Shown one piece after another: positions 1-8,335 of a DNA stretch of 50,624 nt. Location: NCBI RefSeq assembly GCF_022179385.1, contig NZ_BPQS01000037.1:1-50624 (forward strand), given 5' to 3'. Position numbers and translations under genes: made by a program. The DNA comes from Methylobacterium longum. GTDB taxonomy: Bacteria; Pseudomonadota; Alphaproteobacteria; Rhizobiales; Beijerinckiaceae. Under the pieces are notes generated by a model. The model was not told the DNA's origin, did no database searches, and was given only the letters and a program-made list of their open reading frames with translations. Each line of letters starts with the position of its first letter. The first letter of the stretch is position 1.

Positions 1-1
1 T

Positions 2-799
2 GATCGCCGCAAGGCGATGCTCGAGGACATCGCGATCCTGACCAAGGGCCAGATGATCGCCGAGGATCTCGGCATCAAGCTCGAGAACGTGACGCTCCCG
101 ATGCTCGGCCGTGCCAAGCGCGTCCGCATCGACAAGGAGAACACCACGATCATCGACGGGTCCGGCGAGAAGTCCGACATCGAGGGCCGCATCGCGCAGA
201 TCAAGGCGCAGGTCGAGGAGACCACCTCGGACTACGATCGTGAGAAGCTGCAGGAGCGTCTGGCCAAGCTCGCGGGCGGCGTCGCGGTGATCCGTGTCGG
301 CGGTTCGACCGAGGTCGAGGTCAAGGAGAAGAAGGACCGCGTCGACGACGCCCTTCACGCCACCCGCGCGGCGGTCGAGGAAGGCATCGTCCCCGGCGGC
401 GGCACCGCGCTGTTGCGCGCCAAGGCGGCCGTTCAGGGCCTCTCGAACGACAACCCGGACGTCCAGGCCGGCATCAAGATCGTGCTGAAGGCCCTCGAGG
501 CCCCGATCCGTCAGATCGCCTCGAACTCGGGCGTCGAAGGCTCGATCGTGGTCGGCAAGATCCTGGCCAACGCCTCTTCGACCTACGGCTTCAACGCCCA
601 GACCGAAGAGTACGTCGACATGCTCCAGGCCGGCATCGTCGACCCGGCCAAGGTCGTCCGCGCTGCGCTCCAGGGGGCGGCTTCGGTCGCCGGTCTTCTC
701 GTGACCACCGAGGCGATGATCTCCGAGGCTCCGCGCAAGGACGCTCCTGCCATGCCAGCCGGCGGCGGCATGGGCGGTATGGGCGGCATGGACTTCTAA
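2..799 (+). CDS. groEL: GroEL chaperonin, C-terminal half (5' end outside window)
   Basis: This is the last 265 residues of the 60-kDa chaperonin, which folds non-native proteins in an ATP-driven tetradecamer with GroES in the cytoplasm. The frame is open from base 2, so the gene starts upstream of the window; a full GroEL is about 545 residues. The VPGGG stretch and surrounding equatorial-domain sequence are typical, and the protein ends in the disordered GGMGGMGGMDF tail. The internal ATG at 17 is not a start. No clear rho-independent terminator follows the stop. Alphaproteobacteria often have several groEL copies, and nothing here shows which one this is. Confidence 0.98.
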   Translation, partial: DRRKAMLEDIAILTKGQMIAEDLGIKLENVTLPMLGRAKRVRIDKENTTIIDGSGEKSDIEGRIAQIKAQVEETTSDYDREKLQERLAKLAGGVAVIRVGGSTEVEVKEKKDRVDDALHATRAAVEEGIVPGGGTALLRAKAAVQGLSNDNPDVQAGIKIVLKALEAPIRQIASNSGVEGSIVVGKILANASSTYGFNAQTEEYVDMLQAGIVDPAKVVRAALQGAASVAGLLVTTEAMISEAPRKDAPAMPAGGGMGGMGGMDF

Positions 800-1072
800 C
801 CTGTCATGGCTCCCTAGCGGTGCTTTCCCACGGGCCGGATGTCGGCGCGTGGGCGAGCGCCGCGGGGGGCCACGCTCCGCGCAGGCAGTGCCTGCGCACA
901 ATATCGATGGCTCACGCAGCACCCGCTTGCGCCTTCGACCGCTCTCGGCACAAACATCAATCCAGATACTACGAGAGGTCGAGACGGCCGGTCCGTAACG
1001 CCCTGCGGGCCAGGGCTCGCAGCGTGCAATCGGTCAACGCCGAGCTCGGTCTCGCTCTTCAGGACGGAGCCC

Positions 1073-1888
1073 ATGCGCATTCTCGTCGGCTGTGAGATGA
1101 CCTACGAGTTTCCGCAGCCCACCCCCGTCATTGCGACGCTCAACGTCCATGCATCGCGCTTCTCCGATCTCGAACGGCCTGATTACCTGATCACGAGTCC
1201 GGCGGTTCCGCTGGACGGCTATCGCGACAGCTTCGGGAATTGGTGCAATCGCATGGTTGCTCCGGCAGGGCGCTTCACCCTCAAGACCGACACGATCGTG
1301 CGGGACCACGGCAGCGGCGACACGCGGGAGCCGGACGCTCCGGAAATCGCAGTGGAGAAACTGCCTTCGGACAGCGTCCTGTTTCTCCTCGGCAGCCGGT
1401 ACTGCGAGACCGATCGTCTGTCGTCCATCGCATGGGACTTGTTCGGGCATCTCTCGCCCGGCTGGAGCCGGGTGCAGGCGATTTGCGACTACGTGCACGA
1501 TCGGATCGTCTTCGGATATGAGCACGCGCGCGCGACCCGAACAGCTTTCGACGTGTTCGAAGAGCAGCGGGGCGTCTGCCGTGACTATGCTCACTTGGCG
1601 ATCGCGTTCTGCCGCTGCCTCAACATCCCGACACGGTACTGCAACGGTTATGTCAGCGACATCGGCCTGCCCCTGCCGCATGCCCCGGGCGATTTTGCCG
1701 CCTGGATGGAAGTATACCTTGGAGGTCGTTGGCACACCTTCGATCCCCGGAACAACAGCTCACGTATCGGCCGGATCCTCATCGCCTATGGTCGCGATGC
1801 CGCTGACGTACCCCTGACACTCACGTTCGGTCCCAACCATCTCGCCGAATTTCGTGTCACGACGGAGGAAGCACCGAGTCCGGCCTAG
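1073..1888 (+). CDS. Transglutaminase-like cysteine protease-fold protein
   Basis: The 271-residue protein has the transglutaminase-like core: Cys169 in RGVCRDYAHLA, His221 in RWHTFDP and Asp224 form the expected Cys-His-Asp triad. The N-terminal ~110 residues match the beta-rich domain that precedes this core in bacterial members. The family includes peptidases and amide-bond-modifying enzymes; the substrate here is unknown. I chose ATG 1073 because AGGACGGAG lies just upstream and the family N-terminus aligns from there. The frame stays open to 839, but that extension is Arg/Ala-rich and does not look like protein. The gene stands alone, about 270 bp after groEL. Confidence 0.88.
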   Translation: MRILVGCEMTYEFPQPTPVIATLNVHASRFSDLERPDYLITSPAVPLDGYRDSFGNWCNRMVAPAGRFTLKTDTIVRDHGSGDTREPDAPEIAVEKLPSDSVLFLLGSRYCETDRLSSIAWDLFGHLSPGWSRVQAICDYVHDRIVFGYEHARATRTAFDVFEEQRGVCRDYAHLAIAFCRCLNIPTRYCNGYVSDIGLPLPHAPGDFAAWMEVYLGGRWHTFDPRNNSSRIGRILIAYGRDAADVPLTLTFGPNHLAEFRVTTEEAPSPA

Positions 1889-2247
1889 GCTCATTCCTTC
1901 ATCGAGGCCGGCCGCAGGCCCGACCCCGCTCCCATGGCATCGCGTTCCGGCGTCGGGTCGTGCAGGGGCACGGGTGCGGTAAGACGCTGCACGGCGCCGC
2001 TCCACCCCCTGACCTGTCGCGCGGCCTCGTGCGTTCCTAAGTTCGCGTCTGAGTGCGCAAGACAAGCCGTCGCTCAGATCGGGCCGCGCTGCTCGCCCGC
2101 AGCCGGGCGACGATGGGTGCGAGGCCGGCGTTGATGGACCATGCCGCCGTGGCGGTCGTGCCCGCGCCCGTCCCACAGGTACAGCACTGCCCAGTTCCGA
2201 AGGTCCGCACCTACAGGCACCGGCTCTTCTAGATAGTTCACGCGGCC
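1889..2247. other. Intergenic stretch, no gene seen
   Basis: I see no coding region with a credible start and ribosome site on either strand, and no clear hairpin followed by a T tract. Confidence 0.5.
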
Positions 2248-2727
2248 GTGAACACAGCGACGCCTCATTCTGGCGCCCAAGAGAAACCGGGCGCCCCGCA
2301 GGACGCGCGACCGGATCGCGTCCAGCCGATGCAGGTTCCGTCATCACCTCGGCTGTGGGCTACGGATCAAACTGAGGCGGTGGTGATGCTGTTCATCTGG
2401 TCGGGTTGGGGGATCGTGGTCATCCCTGTCGTGATCGGCACGGCGGTTGCGGTCGGGGCGCTGGGCGGCTCGGCGCTTCGGGCCCTTGGTCACCCCGAAC
2501 TCACTTTTCTCGCCGTCAGCCTCGGGCTCTTCGCCGCCGCAGCCGCCAATTGGATCGTCGGCCGGCGTCTGAACGGTCGTCCGCCGCGCGAACTCATCGA
2601 CCCGGCCACGAACCAGCGCGTTCTTCTCCGCCGTCGTCACGCGCTGTTCTGGGTGCCGGTACAATACTGGTCGGTGCCAGTTGCGCTCGCCGCGCTCGTC
2701 CCGCTGCTCGCCCTGCGCAATCTCTGA
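2248..2727 (+). CDS. Small hypothetical inner-membrane protein
   Basis: A 159-residue protein of unrecognised family. After a Pro/Gln-rich, probably cytoplasmic N-terminus of about 45 residues, there are hydrophobic segments near 46-75, 83-108 and 139-157, separated by an Arg-rich loop. This suggests an integral membrane protein with three spans. The GTG start at 2248 gives the longest form; ATG 2329 or 2386 are possible starts, and no strong ribosome site decides between them. It lies just upstream of the DUF3829 gene and might be co-transcribed with it. No function can be assigned. Confidence 0.6.
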   Translation: MNTATPHSGAQEKPGAPQDARPDRVQPMQVPSSPRLWATDQTEAVVMLFIWSGWGIVVIPVVIGTAVAVGALGGSALRALGHPELTFLAVSLGLFAAAAANWIVGRRLNGRPPRELIDPATNQRVLLRRRHALFWVPVQYWSVPVALAALVPLLALRNL

Positions 2728-2767
2728 CTTCGAATTCCAAGATAGCCCTACAGTCGAGGAGATGAGC

Positions 2768-4087
2768 ATGCCGCGTGGCAGCTGTCAGCGTTCGGGAAGA
2801 CGTCGCCGGTTCGGCGTGGCCGGTCTCGCCACTGTGCTGGCTGCGCCCGCCGGGGCCGTGACACCGGTGACGCCTGTAGGTGTCGAGAGCTGTGACGCCT
2901 TCCTAGACGCATACGCGCAGTGTGCAGCAAGCCCAGGCGTGCCGGAGGCCGTTCGTCCGAACATTCGTCAGGGTATCGGCACGCTGCGGGAGAGCTTCCG
3001 CGATGCCGTCAGCCGCACTGCGTCCGCCCGACCGACCGTCGCCCAGCAATGCGCCCAGGCCCACGAGGCCGTGCGCAAGAGCATGGTCGACGCCTTCAGG
3101 TGCGACTTCCCCGCCCCGCCGCCAGCCTCGCAGGCGCTGCTGCAGGCCGTGCCTCCGGCCCCTGTCACGCAGGCCCCTGCCATGCAGGCCCCTGCCATGC
3201 AGGCACCTGCGCGCGCGGATGCCCGGGTCGCGCCATTCCCGCCGAGCCGCGAAGCGCAGGAAGTGGCGAAGGCGAACGCCTACACCGAGGTGCAGAACCA
3301 CCTCGTGCGTTCCCACCCGCTGGAACGGCAACTCGCCGAGTACCGACGCGACAACGAACGCGTGCTCAAGCTCGGCACGAAGCTGGGTGCCAACGCGTGG
3401 TACCACTTCGGCATCGTCGACTTCGATGGGGTGATCGACGAGTTGGAGAAGGCGGCCGCTCTGCCCGGGACCATTCCCGAGATCGACCCGCAGGCCACGC
3501 GGCTGCTTGCAGCCTTGCGCGAGCTCAACCCGACGCTGAAGGCGCTGACCCGCTACCAGACCATGCGGGAGTTCAAGGAGGACGGGTACAAGTTCGCCCG
3601 GGAGCAGCACACGATCCTCGTACCCAGGGTCGAAGCCGCCGCCAAGGCGATGGACGCCTTCGGCACCGCCCTGTTCGAGCGCGAACTCGCCCGGGACGAG
3701 CGCCGGATGGCGAGGCTGCCGGAGGACGCCCCGGCACGCCGGCTGCTGGCGACCAGCCTCGCGCTCCGTCGGGCGGTGCAGCGTTTCGAGGCGCTTGGGC
3801 CGAAGGCCGACACAGCCCCGTTCCTCGCCGCCCTGGGCGACGTCTCGACGGCCAACCGCCAACTTGGGGCGACCTTCGACGGCATGAACCCCAAAGCCAG
3901 CACATCCTGCACCGGCTACGCGGACACCGTGGCGAGCGTGATCGGCCACGGCCGCGACGTCGCGCGGGACATCAAGGCGAAGGGCGACCCGAGCCAGCCG
4001 GCGCGGCTGTTCAACGACACCTACAACCGCTCGGTGCGCGATCTGGAATCCTGCCAGCGGTACGAGAGTCGCGCGCGGCCGAGCTGA
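2768..4087 (+). CDS. DUF3829 (YiiG-like) exported protein
   Basis: The 439-residue protein has an N-terminal basic stretch followed by a hydrophobic Ala/Leu/Val segment, which looks like a signal peptide. An Ala/Pro-rich linker comes next, then a helical domain from about residue 155 that resembles DUF3829/YiiG-family proteins (YTEVQNHLVRSHPLERQL and later TYNRSVRDLE). GAGGAG at 2756-2761 touches the ATG at 2762 but lies six bases before the ATG at 2768, so 2768 is the better start. The linker contains three 15-bp direct repeats. It sits just upstream of an M48 protease gene, so a role in the cell envelope is plausible; the family's function is unknown. Confidence 0.8.
   Translation: MPRGSCQRSGRRRRFGVAGLATVLAAPAGAVTPVTPVGVESCDAFLDAYAQCAASPGVPEAVRPNIRQGIGTLRESFRDAVSRTASARPTVAQQCAQAHEAVRKSMVDAFRCDFPAPPPASQALLQAVPPAPVTQAPAMQAPAMQAPARADARVAPFPPSREAQEVAKANAYTEVQNHLVRSHPLERQLAEYRRDNERVLKLGTKLGANAWYHFGIVDFDGVIDELEKAAALPGTIPEIDPQATRLLAALRELNPTLKALTRYQTMREFKEDGYKFAREQHTILVPRVEAAAKAMDAFGTALFERELARDERRMARLPEDAPARRLLATSLALRRAVQRFEALGPKADTAPFLAALGDVSTANRQLGATFDGMNPKASTSCTGYADTVASVIGHGRDVARDIKAKGDPSQPARLFNDTYNRSVRDLESCQRYESRARPS
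3167..3211 (+). repeat. Three 15-bp direct repeats inside the DUF3829 gene
   Basis: Three near-identical units (3167-3181, 3182-3196, 3197-3211; core GCAGGCCCCTGCC) encode three consecutive QAPA-type pentapeptides in the linker between signal peptide and domain. Such in-frame repeats can vary in copy number without breaking the reading frame. Confidence 0.85.
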
Positions 4088-4174
4088 CGGACCGCCGGGA
4101 GAGTGCTGGCCCGAAGAACGCCGGCCCGGACAGCGCTGGCCGGCATCCATCGAGTGTGGAACGCCGAGGGGCAG

Positions 4175-6328
4175 ATGATCGTGCCGCTTCATGACGACCG
4201 TCGCAACAAACGGCGGCTTCCCCCCGTCGTCTGGCTCATCGCCTGGGTCGTCGGCGTTCCGGCCTTGCTCGGGGGACTCGGGGCCTGGGAGGTCGAGCGC
4301 GGGCAGGCGACCGCCGAGAACGTCACGCGCCGCCAGGTCGAGCTGCCGGTCTCCGTCGTCCAGCTCCGCCTGCTGGCGGCGACGGACCCCTACGCCTCGG
4401 TCCGCTTCGAGGGCGCGCGCACGGCCTACGGTGCGGCGCTGGCCGTCGACAGGGCTCAGGAGGCGCTGGCCGCGGTCACGCGCGATCTGCCGCTGGCCCG
4501 GGCTCGCGCGTGGATGCCGTCCGCGACGCTGGGCGGCGCGCTGCTGGCACTGCTGGCCGGTCTCGTCGCGCTCGGCGGCGCCGCCGCCGCGGGCCTGTGG
4601 GCCCGGCGCTCGCGCGACGCCCTGCTCGCGAGCTTCGGCCTCGTGCGCCGTGCGCTGCCGGTGCTGCTCGGCCTTCAGATCGTGGGCCTGAGCCTCGCGG
4701 TGCTGGCGGCCGCGCTGTTCGAGGCCACCGGGCTGTGGTTCACCCAGCGGTTCTCGGCCGGCGAGGCCAAGCTGCTGCTCGCCGCCCTCGTCATCGCCGC
4801 CCTTGCGGCCTGGGCCGCGGTGGCGGCGGTGCGCGGCCTGCGCGGGGTCTTCGCGCTGTTCACCCCCGAGCCGATCGATGTCCGCGGCCGCGCCCTCGAC
4901 GAGGCCGAGGCACCGGGACTGTGGCGCCTCGTGCGCGAGCTCGCCGGGCGCGGGGATGCCCTCGCCCCCGACGCAGTGGTGGTCGGCTTGACCGGGGGGT
5001 TCTTCGTCACCGAAGGCGCCGTGCGCCTGGGCTCGAACGGTCAGACGCTGACGGGGCGCACGCTGTACCTGCCGGTCCCGTATCTCGGCGTGCTCGACGG
5101 GCGAGAGCTTTCTGCAGTGATCGGGCACGAGCTCGCGCACTTCGCGGGCGAAGACACGGCCTACAGCCGGCGCTTCACTCCGATCTACGCCGGCCTGCAT
5201 CGCGCGCTGGCCGCACTGGGCAACGCCGGCCCCGGGGATCTGCTCACCCGTCCCGCCGCGTATGTCGGCCATCGCAGCCTCGGGACCTTCGACGCGGCGG
5301 TGGCGCGCTGGAGCCGGGCGCGGGAGTTCGAGGCCGACCGGCGTGGCGCCCTCGTCTCTGGAGCACCGCCCGCAGCCTCCGCCCTGCTGCGGGTCGGCGT
5401 TCTCGGGCCCGTGGTGGGGGAGACGCTCGGATCTGCCTTCGACGAGCCCGACGCGGCCCCCGACGATCTCGTGGCGGGCGTACTCGACGCGATCCCGGCA
5501 ACCGGCTTCCCCGACCCCGGGTCGCACCTCGACGACCGGCAGGCACACCCCACCGACACCCACCCTCCGGACCGGCAGCGGATCGCGGCGCTCGGCGTGC
5601 CGCTCGACGCGGAGCTGTTCGCCCGTGCCGCCCGTCCTTTGACCGAGGCCGACCGCGCCTGGCCGGCCGCCCTGGTCGCGGACTGGGCCGGCCTGTGCCG
5701 CGGGCTCAGCGCGGACTTTCTCACCGGGGCCCGGGAGCACCGTGCTGCCGAGCGAACGTACCTGGAAGAGGCCGCGGCGGCCGTGCCGGTCGAGGAGACG
5801 CTGGTGCATGAGAACGGCTCTCCGATGGTCTGGACGATGGGGGTCCTCGCCCTCCTTTTCGCCGGGGCCGGCGCTGCGCTGCTGCTGTACCCCCGCGCAC
5901 TCGGCATCGCGCAGGATGCCTTGGCCCAGCAGATCCTCGTGGGCGTTGCCGCGGCGGGTGTCGCGTGGGCAGGGATCTACGCTGCACGTGTGCATCGACG
6001 CGGCCGGATACCGCTGCTGGTGCTGACGCCGGACGCGCTGCGCTCGCCGCTCCTCGACGGTGCGGTCGTTTGGCAGGACGTGGCGGACTTCCAGGTCACG
6101 CACGGCAAACGGCTCACCTTGACGCTGGCCCTCGCGCCGGAGGCCACGCTGCCGAGGGCCAAGCGCCTGGTGTCGCAGGCCCGGGTGAGCCGACGGCGAA
6201 GGCAGGTCAGCGTGCAGTCGCTCGGGGCGCGCGGCCTCAAGCCCGACGCCTTCGCCGCGCTGATCGGGCGTTACCTCGCGGCCTCCCGCGCCCGCGTACA
6301 CCTGTCCGCGACAAGTACGGGGATCTGA
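4175..6328 (+). CDS. M48-family membrane metalloprotease
   Basis: The 717-residue protein has the zinc-protease signature HELAH at residues 318-322 and a downstream EFEAD (about 384-388) that supplies the third zinc ligand, as in the M48 (HtpX/Ste24-like) family. Four hydrophobic segments lie before the protease domain (near 15-40, 115-140, 150-180 and 190-220) and two after it (about 550-570 and 585-605). This places the enzyme in the inner membrane. A soluble C-terminal domain of about 110 residues follows. ATG 4175 is preceded by GAGGGG; an in-frame GTG at 4103 is an alternative. It probably acts in membrane-protein quality control, and it follows the DUF3829 gene after 87 bases. Confidence 0.88.
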   Translation: MIVPLHDDRRNKRRLPPVVWLIAWVVGVPALLGGLGAWEVERGQATAENVTRRQVELPVSVVQLRLLAATDPYASVRFEGARTAYGAALAVDRAQEALAAVTRDLPLARARAWMPSATLGGALLALLAGLVALGGAAAAGLWARRSRDALLASFGLVRRALPVLLGLQIVGLSLAVLAAALFEATGLWFTQRFSAGEAKLLLAALVIAALAAWAAVAAVRGLRGVFALFTPEPIDVRGRALDEAEAPGLWRLVRELAGRGDALAPDAVVVGLTGGFFVTEGAVRLGSNGQTLTGRTLYLPVPYLGVLDGRELSAVIGHELAHFAGEDTAYSRRFTPIYAGLHRALAALGNAGPGDLLTRPAAYVGHRSLGTFDAAVARWSRAREFEADRRGALVSGAPPAASALLRVGVLGPVVGETLGSAFDEPDAAPDDLVAGVLDAIPATGFPDPGSHLDDRQAHPTDTHPPDRQRIAALGVPLDAELFARAARPLTEADRAWPAALVADWAGLCRGLSADFLTGAREHRAAERTYLEEAAAAVPVEETLVHENGSPMVWTMGVLALLFAGAGAALLLYPRALGIAQDALAQQILVGVAAAGVAWAGIYAARVHRRGRIPLLVLTPDALRSPLLDGAVVWQDVADFQVTHGKRLTLTLALAPEATLPRAKRLVSQARVSRRRRQVSVQSLGARGLKPDAFAALIGRYLAASRARVHLSATSTGI

Positions 6329-6818
6329 TCAGTCGACCACAGGCACACGACTCCCCGAGGGCCGGTTCGACGCCGCGCCGTGGCTCGTCGTGCCGAGAAC
6401 AAGACGACGCGAGCTGCTGAGTCGGAAGACACGGTTGTGACCGAGCGTTCGACCGGTGCTTCAAGACTGCCGCCCCCGGTGGCCGGATCACACGCGGAAT
6501 GTCCGCTCATCTGTCTGCTCGCCAAGCCAGGCCGCCGAGATGAGACGACCCTGGAATCGATGCTCCAGCGATGTGAGGCTGCCCGAAAGCGGTCTGACAG
6601 CCTCGGAGAACGGCCGCCGAACGACCGGGCGGCCCTTCCTCCAACCCAACCCTGCCTCTCACGACGGCCTTATGGGTAGGGACGACGTCGCCCGGCGGTC
6701 TGCGGATCAGCGTCGGCCCCGGACGAATATGCCTCGTTTTCGGCCGACCTGCTTGTCCCAGTTCGCGGAGGGCCAGAGTTATAGCTCAGGCTCGGAGGGG
6801 TAGGGGAAGGTTTCCACG
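6329..6818. other. Intergenic stretch, no gene seen
   Basis: Open frames exist here, but they are Arg/Ser/Pro-rich, lack ribosome sites and overlap one another on both strands. I see no gene. The promoter for the GlxA-type regulator should lie at its right end. Confidence 0.5.
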
Positions 6819-7775
6819 ATGGCTGGCGTCCGCTGCATCGGCTTCCTGCTCTGCCCGGACTTCGATTTCATGGGCTTGGCCGTGACCTCGCCCTTCGCCG
6901 TCGCAAACCGATATGTCGCCGACACGACCTACGACATCCGGTTCCTGTCAGAGGCCGGCGGCCTCGTTCGATCGGGGTGCGGCCCTGCTGTCGAGACCCA
7001 GCGCCTGAGCGAACCGTCCGCCTTCGACACGATCATCGTCGCCGCGGGGATCAGCCTCCCTGAATCGAGCCCGGACTTCCTCGCCTACCTACGCCAAGCG
7101 GCCCGCTCCGCACGCCGCTTGGCGGGCCTGTGCCTCGGCGCCTTCGCCGTAGCCGATGCCGGCCTGCTGGACGGGAGGCGCGCCACAACCCACTGGCGCT
7201 ATGCGCCCCAGTTCCGCGCGCGCTATCCCGACTGCGCCCTCGATATCGGCAAGATCTACGTCGCGGACGGCAACATCTGGACGTCCGCTGGCATGTCGGC
7301 GGGAATCGATCTCGCCGTCGGAATGGTCGAGGCCGACCATGGCCGGCACGTGGCCCGTACCGTGGCGCGGGGCCTCGTCATGGAGCGCCGCCGAGCCGGG
7401 GGGCAGGCTCAGCATTCGGCGATGCTCGACTTCGACGCGCCGAGCGACCGGATCCAGAGCGTCCTCGCCTATGCGCGGCAGAACCTGCGGCGTCCGCTGA
7501 CCACGGAGGATCTCGCCGCGGTCGCCTGCCTCAGTCCTCGCCAGTTCACGCGGGCCTTCCGAGCCGAAACCGGCGTCTCGCCCGCCAAGGCGATCGAGGT
7601 GATGCGCGTCGAGGCTGCCAAGCACATGCTGGAACAGAGCCGCCTGCCCATCGAGGAGATCGCCGGTGCCACCGGTTTCGCGCACCGCGAGCGCATGCGT
7701 CGGGCTTTCCTGCGCGTCCAGGGAGAAGTCCCGCGGGCGATCCGCCGGGCCGCGGGACCGCTCGCCGTCGTCTGA
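6819..7775 (+). CDS. GlxA-family transcriptional regulator (DJ-1/PfpI-AraC)
   Basis: The 318-residue protein joins an N-terminal DJ-1/PfpI-like domain (about 5-190) to a C-terminal AraC/XylS DNA-binding domain (about 210-310, with two helix-turn-helix units). Cys105 in LAGLCLGAFAVADAG sits at the nucleophile elbow of the PfpI fold. In this family the domain is thought to sense a ligand rather than act as a protease. GGGGAAGG lies ahead of ATG 6819. It is immediately upstream of, and in the same direction as, the molybdenum-hydroxylase pair, so it probably controls those genes. Confidence 0.92.
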   Translation: MAGVRCIGFLLCPDFDFMGLAVTSPFAVANRYVADTTYDIRFLSEAGGLVRSGCGPAVETQRLSEPSAFDTIIVAAGISLPESSPDFLAYLRQAARSARRLAGLCLGAFAVADAGLLDGRRATTHWRYAPQFRARYPDCALDIGKIYVADGNIWTSAGMSAGIDLAVGMVEADHGRHVARTVARGLVMERRRAGGQAQHSAMLDFDAPSDRIQSVLAYARQNLRRPLTTEDLAAVACLSPRQFTRAFRAETGVSPAKAIEVMRVEAAKHMLEQSRLPIEEIAGATGFAHRERMRRAFLRVQGEVPRAIRRAAGPLAVV

Positions 7776-7878
7776 CGCGTCGGCACGTCCGAAAACGAGG
7801 CAATTATGACGTGGTGGGTGCCAAGACCGCTGCGTAAGCATGGCCGCGGGGGCTGCGTATTGCTGGGAAGTCGTTGCC

Positions 7879-8325
7879 ATGGTGAGCCTGACGATCAACG
7901 GTCTCCAATATGCAGTCGACGCGGAGCCCGAGACGCCGCTGCTCTTCGTCCTGCGCGATACGCTCGGGCTGACCGGCACGAAGTACGGCTGCGGGATCGC
8001 CCAGTGCGGCGCCTGCACCGTCCATCTCGACGGGCAGGCGACGCGCTCCTGCCAAGTGCCGCTTGAGAGCGTCGGCACCCAGGCCGTCACCACCATCGAG
8101 GCGATCGAGCAGGACGCGATCGGCCGAAAGGTCGTCGAGGCCTGGGTCGCGCTTCAGGTGCCGCAATGCGGCTATTGCCAATCCGGTCAGGTCATGGCCG
8201 CCGCCGCCCTGCTGAAGCAGACGCCGCGCCCGACCGACGGCGACATCGCCGACGCGATGACGAACCTGTGCCGGTGCGGGACCTACAACGCCATCGCCGC
8301 CGCCGTGCGGCAGGCCGCCGCCTGA
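7879..8325 (+). CDS. (2Fe-2S)-binding subunit of a molybdenum hydroxylase (IorA-like)
   Basis: This 148-residue subunit carries two [2Fe-2S] clusters. The plant-type ferredoxin cluster uses Cys38, Cys43, Cys46 and Cys58, and the second cluster uses Cys97, Cys100, Cys131 and Cys133. The length and order match the small subunit of isoquinoline 1-oxidoreductase-type aldehyde/heterocycle oxidoreductases. It passes electrons from the Mo-cofactor subunit encoded next. ATG 7879 aligns with the family start; an upstream in-frame ATG at 7840 is less likely. The natural substrate cannot be told from sequence. Confidence 0.93.
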   Translation: MVSLTINGLQYAVDAEPETPLLFVLRDTLGLTGTKYGCGIAQCGACTVHLDGQATRSCQVPLESVGTQAVTTIEAIEQDAIGRKVVEAWVALQVPQCGYCQSGQVMAAAALLKQTPRPTDGDIADAMTNLCRCGTYNAIAAAVRQAAA

Positions 8326-8335
8326 GGAGCCCGCT

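Noticed and set aside
2903..6301. A 1132-residue leftward open frame antisense to the DUF3829 and M48 genes
   Set aside because: Its sequence is Gly/Arg/Gln-rich without domains. It is a high-GC shadow of two well-supported rightward genes.
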